This document shows positions 7,752 to 15,396 of a DNA stretch of 32,179 bases, in pieces (position 1 is the first letter of the stretch; each line of letters opens with the position of its first letter). The position numbers and the translations under genes are program-made. Where the stretch lies: contig JAOQAF010000073.1 of assembly GCA_025963735.1 (NCBI GenBank), positions 1 to 32,179 of the forward strand. The letters run 5' to 3'. Under the pieces are notes generated by a model that saw nothing but the letters and a program-made list of their open reading frames with translations, was not told where the DNA came from and made no database searches. This stretch comes from Bacteroidota bacterium. GTDB taxonomy: Bacteria; Bacteroidota; Bacteroidia; B-17B0; Aurantibacillaceae.

Positions 7752-8462
7752 TTAATTAGTTAATATATCTACAATATTGCTGATGCTGTTTCCGTGATGA
7801 TATTTCTTTTTTAAGCGGAACATTTTTATATCGCTAAGCAATTCATGAAAATCAAAGTTTAATCCAATGGACGTAAAAAACCCATCGAAATTAAAGTCCT
7901 TTACCTGATTGTAAATTGTTTTACGGTACCCGGCCATTCCTTTTAAGCCCATAAACCGCATGGGTTTAAACGTGGCCGATACTCCAAAATTGGCAAAAAT
8001 GAGCATGCCGGTTTCAGAGGATGTAACGGTGTTTTCAGTAATGTTTTTATTTTGAAACGTATTGTTGCCGCAGGCAATTTCAAGTGGCATTCCCAATGAA
8101 ATGAAACGGGTGTCAATATACATAATCTCTGAATTTATACTTCCGTAATTTAATTGAATGAGCCGTCCATATTCAATACTGTCGACCGTTTTTTTAAATG
8201 CCTTTAAACTTCCTTTCATGGAATAGTAACCAAGCGTAAAACGTAATTTTTCTTTTAATAAAACGCCTGCATCAAAACCGTTTATTGTTAATGCCTGGCC
8301 TTCCAGAAAGGCTTCGCGGTTATCAAGTTTAAATTGCGGCGTGATTAGCCTTATGCGTCTTATCCGAAGTGAATCTTTTATAAATTGATCCTCGCTAAGT
8401 GACTGCTGGGCGAGGCTTGTCAGACAAAGAATTATGAATATTAAAGGTAAAAGTGTTTTCAT
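7752..8462 (-). CDS. Hypothetical exported, probably outer-membrane protein
   Basis: I do not recognise the family. Starting at the ATG at 8462 gives 236 aa with a signal peptide (MKTLLPLIFIILCLTSLAQ); the longer ORF-track start adds seven residues in front of it. The mature part alternates short hydrophobic and polar strands with many Gly and aromatic residues (LRFTLGYYSMKG, FANFGVSATFKPMR, GLKGMAGYRKT), as in small beta-barrels, and ends in a basic segment (FRLKKKYHHG). A perfect inverted repeat lies just upstream of the chosen ATG. It follows the DLH-like gene on the same strand after 95 bp. An outer-membrane location is inferred from composition only. Confidence 0.65.
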   Translation of the reverse strand: MKTLLPLIFIILCLTSLAQQSLSEDQFIKDSLRIRRIRLITPQFKLDNREAFLEGQALTINGFDAGVLLKEKLRFTLGYYSMKGSLKAFKKTVDSIEYGRLIQLNYGSINSEIMYIDTRFISLGMPLEIACGNNTFQNKNITENTVTSSETGMLIFANFGVSATFKPMRFMGLKGMAGYRKTIYNQVKDFNFDGFFTSIGLNFDFHELLSDIKMFRLKKKYHHGNSISNIVDILTN

Positions 8463-8464
8463 TT

Positions 8465-8481
8465 GCAACAGGATATGTTGC
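8465..8481. promoter_or_regulatory. Inverted repeat GCAACA-N5-TGTTGC next to a start codon
   Basis: GCAACA (8465-8470) and TGTTGC (8476-8481) are perfect inverted repeats around GGATA, and flanking T/A extend each arm to seven bases. The repeat lies two bases upstream of the preferred ATG of the 7752-8462 gene. It could be a protein-binding operator or an mRNA hairpin covering the initiation region. There is no T run, so it is not a terminator. Confidence 0.4.
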
Positions 8482-8557
8482 ATTAAAAAAAGAAATTTTT
8501 ATTCCCAGCTGAAAGATTTAAAAAATGGGTATTAATTTGGGCGTAATTCCACAGCCC

Positions 8558-9397
8558 TTACTTAAAATTATTTTTAATAAAAGTGGTTGATTTAACAAAC
8601 GCTTCTTCAGAAAAAGCTTTCGCGTATTTAGGGTTACTTGGGTTGGCAAAACCATGAACAGCATTATATGAAATAACTTCCATAGGTTTTTTCAGTTCTT
8701 TCATTTTTTCTTCAAACGTGCTAATAACCTGTTTGTTTATCCACTGATCCTGTTCTGCAAACACAAATAGTACCGGTGCATTTAATGTTTTAAGTTTTTC
8801 CTTTTTTTCTTCCGGCATGCCGTAATACATCACGCACGACTTAGCCTGTTTGCCTGCAAGTATAGCGCACTGCAAGCTCCACCCTCCCCCAAAGCACCAA
8901 CCTATAGTGGCAATATGCGCTTTTTTACCAACGTAATTAAGCACACCCCTGATAACATCTTCGGCATCATCATAATTAACAGCCTGCATATACTTTGCAG
9001 CAGAATCGCGATCGGTTGCAACTTTTTTGTTGTATAGGTCAACAGCAATAACATTAACATTTTTAAGCTCCTTAAATAATTTTTCGCACTCCTGCTTTAC
9101 ATAATCATTCAATCCCCACCATTCATGAAATACAAAAATATATTTATCTGAATGTGAATCACATTTTATTTCGTAAGCCTGAGATTCTTTACCCGAGGGC
9201 GTTTTATAGGTTATCATTTTTCCGGAAGCGTCTGACAGGTGAAAGGGTTCAGGTTCAAGATGCGCTGCAATAAAATTTTTGTCATTTGTAAGTTGCGCAA
9301 ACGTTTCGCCGGCTAAGGATTTTGAACAGCAACTTTTCTGACCATACAACGATGTGACTATAAGCAGGCTAATAATAATATTAAAAGTTGTTTTCAT
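8558..9397 (-). CDS. Exported dienelactone hydrolase family protein
   Basis: An alpha/beta hydrolase of the dienelactone hydrolase (DLH) family, 279 aa. A signal peptide (MKTTFNIIISLLIVTSLYGQ) is followed by a cysteine-rich stretch (KSCCSK) and the DLH domain. Catalytic residues are visible: nucleophile Cys168 in GWCFGGG, Asp217 in AEQDQW, His248 in AVHGF, plus the family's early Glu92 in HEWWG. The Cys nucleophile separates it from ordinary Ser esterases. The substrate is unknown; family members open lactones or cleave esters. An N-terminal signal suggests periplasmic action. It lies downstream of the PorE-like gene, but a strong terminator between them suggests separate transcription. Confidence 0.88.
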   Translation of the reverse strand: MKTTFNIIISLLIVTSLYGQKSCCSKSLAGETFAQLTNDKNFIAAHLEPEPFHLSDASGKMITYKTPSGKESQAYEIKCDSHSDKYIFVFHEWWGLNDYVKQECEKLFKELKNVNVIAVDLYNKKVATDRDSAAKYMQAVNYDDAEDVIRGVLNYVGKKAHIATIGWCFGGGWSLQCAILAGKQAKSCVMYYGMPEEKKEKLKTLNAPVLFVFAEQDQWINKQVISTFEEKMKELKKPMEVISYNAVHGFANPSNPKYAKAFSEEAFVKSTTFIKNNFK

Positions 9398-9413
9398 AAA
9401 TTTTATTTTAAAT

Positions 9414-9449
9414 AAAAAAACCCGGCCTGTATTATTGGGACCGGGTTTT
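9414..9449 (-). terminator. Rho-independent terminator after the PorE-like gene
   Basis: AAAACCCGG (9417-9425) and CCGGGTTTT (9441-9449) form a perfect 9-bp stem. On the minus strand it lies 18 bases past the PorE-like stop and ends in seven T. It separates that gene from the DLH-like gene. Confidence 0.9.
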
Positions 9450-9467
9450 AAAATAGTAAACGATTAA

Positions 9468-11537
9468 TTATTCTTCTTCTCCGTCTTCCGTTTCTTTTTT
9501 GGTATCATTACCTTTTGGAACACCCGGATTTTTTGGAGCGTTAGGATCAACATAATCAAAACTTAATATTTTGAAGGTTGTTCTGCGATTCTTCTGGTGT
9601 AAAGCTTCTTTTTCTTCTTTAGATTTAGCTGCCTTAATAGTAGCATCAGAAACCAGGGGCTGAGTCATACCTAAACCTTTAGCTGTTAAGCGTGCTGCAG
9701 GAATTCCCTTTTCTTTTACAAGATAATCAACACAAGATTGCGCGCGGGCAGTTGATAAAGTCATGTTACTAACGGCCTTACCACGTGTATCAGTGTGAGA
9801 GTTTAACTCAACAATAATTGTTGGGTTATCCTTTAAAATATTGTACAGGTAATTAAGTGAATCTTTAGACTCCGGTTTAAGCGCGGCGCTTCCTAATTCA
9901 TACTGAATTTCAGGCATTCTTAAATCAGGTATAACGGGCTTTACCATAAAGTCTGCCGTAAAATTAGTAGACTCATCTTTCCCAATTGTTGAAATGATTC
10001 TTTGATCTTTATTAGCTAAATAACCATCTTTTGGAAATGAAGGTGATTTAGAGTTTTTACTGGTTTCAGTTGAAACGGTGTAAGTTACTTTCTCTTTTAA
10101 TTTATCTAATTTATAAGTACCGTCTTTTGCGGTTGTGAATTCGTTTATAGATCCGTCAGAACCTATAATTTTTACCTTAACCCCTTCAACGTTTTCTCCC
10201 TTACCTTTACCGGTATTAGTATTTCCTTCGCTTAATACAACACCTTTCAGGTTAAAAACTAAAGGAGGTAAATTAAATGACCAGATATCATCGCTTCCTT
10301 TTCCGCCTTCGCGGTTACTGGTAAAATATCCTTTTTGTTTTTTTCCTTCATAAACAATTCCAAAATCATCGGCTGAAGAATTAAGAGGATATTTAAGGTT
10401 TTCAACCGGCTTGGTGAATTTACCATCGGCTCCTGCTTCTGCAACAAAAATATCCATACCACCCATTCCCGGGTGATAGTTTGATGAGAAGTATAATTTT
10501 TTATTATCGTCGGAAATGGTTGGATACATTTCATCTCCTTCAGTATTTACGCTTGGCCCCGCATTAACCGGCTGACCCCAGGTGTTCGCTTTCGCATCAA
10601 ATGAACAGCTCCAGATATCAGCGCCGCCATAACCGCCACTCATTTTTGAAGTAAAATATAAAGTTTTTCCGTCCGCTGAAAGTGAAGGATGACCAAATTG
10701 AACGGTATCATTATTAAAAGGTAAACGTTGTGCTTCGCCCCAGGTACTGCCTTGTTTTTTAGCCATGAACAAAGCACATTTGTTTTGTTTGTTTTTTTCT
10801 TCAGGGCAACGGGTAAAGAAAATCATATCTCCTTTTTTACTTACCCATCCGCGGCCTTCATTAACAGGAGAAGAAATTGCAGGTGGTAAAAGAACAGGAG
10901 TAGACCATTTTCCGTTTTTATCTAATTTTGTTTCATATACATCTGAGTGATTTGTGCCAAGGTTAATTTCCTGAGAACCTAATGCTCCCTCTCTGCGGGA
11001 TGTAAAAATTAATGTCTGATATTTTTTGTCGCTGTAGCTCGGAGCGTAATCGCTTTCTTTTGAGTTGATTAAGGACATGTTCTCAATTTTGTAACGTTGA
11101 GGAGCATCTTTCCACTGTTGTGCAAGTTCACACGATTTTACGCCTAAATCTCCTTTTTTACTGTCGCCGCCTTTTGATTTGTAGTTGTTATATTCTACAA
11201 TCGCTTCAGGATATTTTTGCTGAACTTTTAAAACTTCAGCCAAACGTAAATAAACTGTAGGATCATCAAAATTAGAAGCGATCGCTTTCTGATAGTATGT
11301 TTCAGCACCTTTGTAATCGTTAATTTCCTGACAAGCAATACCTGATTTGTAAAGGATCATTGGTTTCTTCTCTTTTGAAGCCTGACCATACACCTGCTTA
11401 TACATGTTTAAAGCATTAAAATACTGGCGGGCTTCGAAGCTCGCATCGGCTTTTTTTAATAGTTTTTGTGAAAATCCGGAAGCCATTAAAATAACAGTGG
11501 CTAAAGCTGTTAAAGTAAGTCTAGTATTGTGTTTCAT
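9468..11537 (-). CDS. PorE-like TPR / PD40 / OmpA-domain protein
   Basis: A 689-aa exported protein with signal peptide (about 1-23, MKHNTRLTLTALATVILMASG), TPR-like helices (about 25-130), a PD40/WD40-like beta-propeller (about 170-420, repeats such as GKTLYFTSKMSGGYGGADIW and KKLYFSSNYHPGMGGMDIF), a carboxypeptidase-regulatory-like beta domain (about 425-515) and an OmpA_C peptidoglycan-binding domain (about 545-660). The last has the key pattern LNSHTDTRGKAVSN..LSTARA. This order matches PorE, the T9SS component that anchors to peptidoglycan, but many paralogues with other roles share it. It ends in an acidic tail (KKETEDGEEE). It is transcribed alone with its own terminator. A related TPR/PD40 gene ends the window. 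Confidence 0.85.
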   Translation of the reverse strand: MKHNTRLTLTALATVILMASGFSQKLLKKADASFEARQYFNALNMYKQVYGQASKEKKPMILYKSGIACQEINDYKGAETYYQKAIASNFDDPTVYLRLAEVLKVQQKYPEAIVEYNNYKSKGGDSKKGDLGVKSCELAQQWKDAPQRYKIENMSLINSKESDYAPSYSDKKYQTLIFTSRREGALGSQEINLGTNHSDVYETKLDKNGKWSTPVLLPPAISSPVNEGRGWVSKKGDMIFFTRCPEEKNKQNKCALFMAKKQGSTWGEAQRLPFNNDTVQFGHPSLSADGKTLYFTSKMSGGYGGADIWSCSFDAKANTWGQPVNAGPSVNTEGDEMYPTISDDNKKLYFSSNYHPGMGGMDIFVAEAGADGKFTKPVENLKYPLNSSADDFGIVYEGKKQKGYFTSNREGGKGSDDIWSFNLPPLVFNLKGVVLSEGNTNTGKGKGENVEGVKVKIIGSDGSINEFTTAKDGTYKLDKLKEKVTYTVSTETSKNSKSPSFPKDGYLANKDQRIISTIGKDESTNFTADFMVKPVIPDLRMPEIQYELGSAALKPESKDSLNYLYNILKDNPTIIVELNSHTDTRGKAVSNMTLSTARAQSCVDYLVKEKGIPAARLTAKGLGMTQPLVSDATIKAAKSKEEKEALHQKNRRTTFKILSFDYVDPNAPKNPGVPKGNDTKKETEDGEEE

Positions 11538-11695
11538 ACTTTAATTTAGGGTTAATATGCTGCTAATATAGGAGTTTTTATTATAAAGAGAAAAAAAAAT
11601 AAATTTTTTACTTATATTTATTAAAATTGTGTTTTTGTATTTCAGCCACACGCTTTGTTAATTAAATTCTAAGGTATTTTCATCAAAAATTTTTA

Positions 11696-12814
11696 ATGTC
11701 AGGCATATATCTTCACATTCCTTTTTGTAAACAAGCTTGTAATTATTGCGATTTTCATTTCAGTACACGGTTAAATAATAAAGGGGATGTTGTAAATTCC
11801 ATTCTTAAAGAAATAGAAGTAAGAAAGGAATATCTTATCGATAAAAACCTTAAAAGTATATATTTCGGAGGCGGAACTCCGAGCCTTCTTACGAATACTG
11901 AACTGGCCATGATAATGGAACGTTTACGCGCCGGTTTTAGTTTTAATAAAGATATTGAAATTACACTGGAAGCTAATCCCGATGATATTAATAAAATAAA
12001 ATTAGAGGAGTGGGGCAGAGAAGGTATAAACCGTTTAAGCATCGGACTCCAAAGCTTTAATGAAGAGGAACTGAAATGGATGAACCGCGCGCATTCTGCC
12101 GTTGAATCGGTTAATTCGGTTAAAATGGCTCAGGATAAAGGATTCGAAAATATTTCAATTGACCTTATATATGGCAGTAAATTTCAAACGTTGCTTTCCT
12201 GGGAAAAAACCTTGTTACAGGCCCTTGATCTTTCAACCCGGCATATCTCCTCCTACAATTTAACCATTGAAAATAAAACCGTACTCGGAACAAAGCTCAG
12301 TAAAGGAAATGAGCCCGCTGTAAACGATGAACTTAGCAGTTCACAGTTTTTATTAATGCTGGAGATGCTTGCTGACAATGAATTTATTCAGTATGAAATT
12401 TCAAATTTTGGGAAGAAGAATTATTTTGCCGTACATAACACTAATTACTGGTTAGGTGAACATTATCTGGGCCTTGGCCCCTCAGCCCACTCCTTTAATG
12501 GTAACAGCCGTCAATGGAACATTAAAAACAATTCGCTTTATTCAGAACGTTTAAAAACAGGCAAAGCCTTTTTTGAAGTCGAGTCGTTAAGTCTGAAAGA
12601 AAAATATAATGAATATGTATTAACCCGTTTAAGAACCATATGGGGATGTGATAGCAAAGAAATAGAAGCACAGTTTGGTTTTTCTGTTGCTGATCATTTT
12701 AAAAAACTAATACGGAAGAAAAATAATTTCATAATAGAAAACTCCGGTGTTTTCACTCTAAACAAGGCGGGTAAATTGCAGGCTGATGGTATTGCGGCTT
12801 ATTTGTTTCTTTGA
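11696..12814 (+). CDS. hemW: HemW-like radical SAM heme chaperone
   Basis: A radical SAM protein of the HemN/HemW superfamily, 372 aa. The cluster motif CKQACNYCDF has Cys11, Cys15 and Cys18 and is followed by Phe, as in HemW; true coproporphyrinogen oxidase HemN has a fourth Cys (CxxxCxxCxC) there. GGGTPSLL, the SAM-associated EANPDD segment, and the SIGLQSFNEEEL and SYNLTIENKT motifs are all present. HemW acts in heme trafficking and insertion into cytochromes rather than coproporphyrinogen oxidation, and is often misnamed. It stands alone between a divergent PorE-like gene (158 bp of very AT-rich DNA) and a gene with its own promoter. Confidence 0.93.
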   Translation: MSGIYLHIPFCKQACNYCDFHFSTRLNNKGDVVNSILKEIEVRKEYLIDKNLKSIYFGGGTPSLLTNTELAMIMERLRAGFSFNKDIEITLEANPDDINKIKLEEWGREGINRLSIGLQSFNEEELKWMNRAHSAVESVNSVKMAQDKGFENISIDLIYGSKFQTLLSWEKTLLQALDLSTRHISSYNLTIENKTVLGTKLSKGNEPAVNDELSSSQFLLMLEMLADNEFIQYEISNFGKKNYFAVHNTNYWLGEHYLGLGPSAHSFNGNSRQWNIKNNSLYSERLKTGKAFFEVESLSLKEKYNEYVLTRLRTIWGCDSKEIEAQFGFSVADHFKKLIRKKNNFIIENSGVFTLNKAGKLQADGIAAYLFL

Positions 12815-12834
12815 TTCATAGAACTTTTTTAAGT

Positions 12835-12865
12835 TTTGGTTGGTTGTTTTTTTATTTTAAATTTG
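12835..12865 (+). promoter_or_regulatory. Bacteroidota-type promoter
   Basis: TTTG (12835-12838), 19 bases, then TAAATTTG (12858-12865) match the Bacteroidota housekeeping sigma pattern TTTG-N19-TAnnTTTG exactly. The start codon of the 146-aa gene is 25 bases after the -7 element, leaving room for a short leader. Confidence 0.65.
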
Positions 12866-12890
12866 GAAACTAAATTTTAAACTGTATTGT

Positions 12891-13331
12891 ATGTTTGATT
12901 TAAAAACTGCTGTCACCAATATTGCCGAAAAGTGGAAATATAAAATGGAGGAAATCACTCCGGGTATTTTCAGAATGGATGTGGCTTTAAAAATGAAAGA
13001 TGATTCCTGGCGCTATCAATTTGTGTATATATGGATAATTGCCGGCCGGCATTTTGGCAAGGACGTTGTTTATATGAACAGCAGGTGTGGCGAATACAAC
13101 CCGAATCTTAACCATTATAAAATTATAAAGGAAAGTGGTTACGGAACATATGCCCAGGTTACCATTACTACCGATAAAAGGGCGGATGGTTCACCATGCG
13201 AAACGGTAATTGTGCAGGCCGTACAACCGGTGGAACTAACCAACGAAACTATTTTGAACGAGGTAATATATGACGTGGCATATAATGCCGATATTATTGA
13301 AGAAAGTTATTTCGGAGGAGATAATAACTAA
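12891..13331 (+). CDS. Hypothetical cytoplasmic protein
   Basis: The 146-aa product is not a family I recognise. It has no signal peptide or membrane segment. The sequence alternates beta strands (WRYQFVYIWIIAG, AQVTITTD, ETVIVQAVQP) with an acidic C-terminal helix region (NADIIEESYFGGDNN), suggesting a small alpha/beta fold. It has its own well-matched promoter, so it is likely expressed separately from hemW. The gap of about 115 bp to the next gene has no clear terminator. Confidence 0.75.
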   Translation: MFDLKTAVTNIAEKWKYKMEEITPGIFRMDVALKMKDDSWRYQFVYIWIIAGRHFGKDVVYMNSRCGEYNPNLNHYKIIKESGYGTYAQVTITTDKRADGSPCETVIVQAVQPVELTNETILNEVIYDVAYNADIIEESYFGGDNN

Positions 13332-13445
13332 GTTCAAAAAGGCCTTAAGCACGGAAAGCGAAAATGTGTCAAAGTTTTATTTGTGCATTTCAGTATTTTT
13401 TGTTTACTTGCGGCGATTTAATCCTTCAAAAACATTAATTTGTCG

Positions 13446-14369
13446 ATGAATATTTATAGAAAAATGCTAAACAAAAAAATTCTTGCACCCTTAGTTTTCG
13501 GTGTAGTAACAGCCGGTATTTTTGCTTCGTGCGGAGATCCTAAAAAAGATGATTCAAAAGATGATATCGTGGAAGCGGTTGATACTGTGAAAGCTTCTGT
13601 GTTAAACGTAGGCGGAGAATTATTCAGCGTTCCCTCTCCTATACAAACTGCTCTTTTAATTCAAAAAAGCGGTATTACTTATGATAAGGCCGTTTTAAAC
13701 GCCTCCAATAAGGTAAATACTTTTTCAACTGATTACGCCAGGTCACTTAACCTTGGTATTTACGGCGCTGATCTTGGATACGTATCCTTATACAACCAAA
13801 CCCAGGATGCATTGGGTTATTTAGCTTCGGTTAAGCAACTGGCCGATAAGCTTGGAATTTCAGCGGCTTTCGATGCATCTACAATGGAAAGGATTCAAAA
13901 GAATGTAACCAATAAAGATAGTATGATGGTGTTGGTGGGTATTGCATACCGCGGAAGCGATGCTTATCTTAAGAATAATCAGCGTACTGATGTGAGCAGT
14001 CTTATTTTAGCCGGTGGATGGATTGAAAGTATGCATTTCTCTATTTCAGCCTATAAACAAAAACCTAATAATGATATTAAATACCGAATTGCCGAGCAAA
14101 GACAAGCTCTTGGAAGTTTAATAAAAATTTTAGGTAATAATAAAACCCAGGAAGTAGTTGATTTAACTGCACAATTAACTGAACTTTCCAAAATTTACGA
14201 AACCATTCAGTTTAAATATACTTTTGCCGCGCCTAAGGATGATACAGCTAAAAAAATGACATATATTAACAGCACCACTGAAGTGGTTGTTACAGATGAA
14301 CAGATCATTAAAATAAGCGACAAGATTACCGCGATAAGAAATAAAATAGTTAATACCACTCAATCCTAA
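13446..14369 (+). CDS. Lipoprotein of unknown function, largely helical
   Basis: Starting at the ATG at 13446 gives 307 aa; the ORF-track TTG start at 13440 adds two residues, and a second ATG at 13464 is also possible. The N-terminus is a lipoprotein signal ending in GIFASC, with Cys29 as the lipid-modified residue. After it comes an acidic-lysine stretch (GDPKKDDSKDD) that resembles the lipoprotein export signals sending lipoproteins to the cell surface in Bacteroidota (inference). The rest looks alpha-helical with few Cys or aromatic clusters and no enzyme motif. Two small exported proteins and an ABC transporter follow on the same strand, so an envelope role is likely. Confidence 0.8.
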   Translation: MNIYRKMLNKKILAPLVFGVVTAGIFASCGDPKKDDSKDDIVEAVDTVKASVLNVGGELFSVPSPIQTALLIQKSGITYDKAVLNASNKVNTFSTDYARSLNLGIYGADLGYVSLYNQTQDALGYLASVKQLADKLGISAAFDASTMERIQKNVTNKDSMMVLVGIAYRGSDAYLKNNQRTDVSSLILAGGWIESMHFSISAYKQKPNNDIKYRIAEQRQALGSLIKILGNNKTQEVVDLTAQLTELSKIYETIQFKYTFAAPKDDTAKKMTYINSTTEVVVTDEQIIKISDKITAIRNKIVNTTQS

Positions 14370-14391
14370 TTAATACTAATCATAATAAAAT

Positions 14392-14820
14392 ATGAAGAAA
14401 TTTGTTTTTATTTTATCAATTGTTGCCGCCTCCTCCTTTCTTAACAAGGCCAACGCGCAATGTGATACTATTGCCAATATCTGCGCCAAACATATTATTT
14501 CTACCTTCATTTCCGACGGACAGCAATACCGCGCCTTACTTTTAAATTCAGAAGAAACTGCAGAATTTCATTCCACTTTTTTTGGCGAGACTACTTATCG
14601 TATTGCTGCATGCAGCGGTACTTCCGATGGTAATTTAGTTTTTAATATCTATGATCAGGAACGCAATTTATTATTTACTAACCGTAAACAAAAAAATGCT
14701 CCTTATTGGGATTTCAAAGTAAAGTCCACTCTTGAAACTATTATCGAAGCCCAGTTAGACGCTAACAGAAATCCCGGGTCGGGCTGCGCGGTTATTCTTA
14801 TTGGTTTCAAGCAAAAATAG
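14392..14820 (+). CDS. Hypothetical small exported protein
   Basis: A 142-aa product not assigned to a family. It has a clear signal peptide (MKKFVFILSIVAASSFLNKANAQ) and a mature part of about 119 aa with four Cys, so two disulfides are possible. The mature chain looks like a small beta-sandwich (YRIAACSGTSDGNLVFNIYD, then WDFKVKSTLETIIEAQLD). It begins 22 bases after the lipoprotein gene and is followed by a terminator, so the two probably form a transcription unit. Confidence 0.78.
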   Translation: MKKFVFILSIVAASSFLNKANAQCDTIANICAKHIISTFISDGQQYRALLLNSEETAEFHSTFFGETTYRIAACSGTSDGNLVFNIYDQERNLLFTNRKQKNAPYWDFKVKSTLETIIEAQLDANRNPGSGCAVILIGFKQK

Positions 14821-14855
14821 TATTTAACAGACGCATTTCATTATATGAAAAAATT

Positions 14856-14886
14856 AAAGGATAAAGTTCAGCTTTATCCTTTTTTT
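14856..14886 (+). terminator. Rho-independent terminator
   Basis: AAAGGATAAAG (14856-14866) and CTTTATCCTTT (14872-14882) form a perfect 11-bp stem around TTCAG, followed by more T. It ends the lipoprotein/142-aa unit, only 21 bases before the next start codon. Confidence 0.88.
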
Positions 14887-14907
14887 GTATATTAGATTGC
14901 TTAACAA

Positions 14908-15387
14908 ATGAAGCGCATTTTTTTTATCATATTCCTGTTTGTTTCGGCAATTTCAATTGCTCAAAGTGAGTGTACCTTTATTAAAGATACGCTTACTGTT
15001 GCTAAAGAAAATAAAGTAGTAACTGCCGAGATGTTGCAAACCACATTTAAAAATAAAACCGTGGTTCAAATTATTAAAACTGAAGCGGGTAAATATTATC
15101 TAAAATTTATTGTGTTTGAAAATTTATATTTTAACAGGATTGATTTGCTTGAAATTAAATCGGGTACAAAAAGTTTTTATGCTAAAGAAACAACCCAATA
15201 CAGGCGTGATAAATATTCAGGTTTTTATCTGATAGAAATCTATAAAAATTATATAGGCACCCTAAGACAGGATGGAGTTACTTCCATTGTTTTTAATAAA
15301 GCCGAAACAATATTTACAAAGCAAGACTGCGAACTGATAAAACAAATGGCAAAATGTTTTTACGACGCAATTTCCCCCAAAAAATAA
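14908..15387 (+). CDS. Hypothetical small exported protein
   Basis: A 159-aa product that I do not recognise. A signal peptide (MKRIFFIIFLFVSAISIAQ) is followed by a mostly beta chain with a lysine-rich, tyrosine-rich middle and a C-terminal helical part with two Cys (KQDCELIKQMAKCF). It starts 21 bases after a strong terminator, so its promoter is either very close or overlaps the terminator. The ABC transporter gene begins nine bases after its stop, which makes joint transcription, and possibly a functional link with the transporter, likely. Confidence 0.75.
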   Translation: MKRIFFIIFLFVSAISIAQSECTFIKDTLTVAKENKVVTAEMLQTTFKNKTVVQIIKTEAGKYYLKFIVFENLYFNRIDLLEIKSGTKSFYAKETTQYRRDKYSGFYLIEIYKNYIGTLRQDGVTSIVFNKAETIFTKQDCELIKQMAKCFYDAISPKK

Positions 15388-15396
15388 AAGAAAACT

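Noticed and set aside
10259-10534. 91-aa minus-strand ORF inside the PorE-like gene
   Set aside because: It is an out-of-frame overlap within a well-supported coding region.
13380-13410. TTTG and TATTTTTTG upstream of the lipoprotein gene as a promoter
   Set aside because: The spacing between the elements is too short and the -7 element has an extra T.
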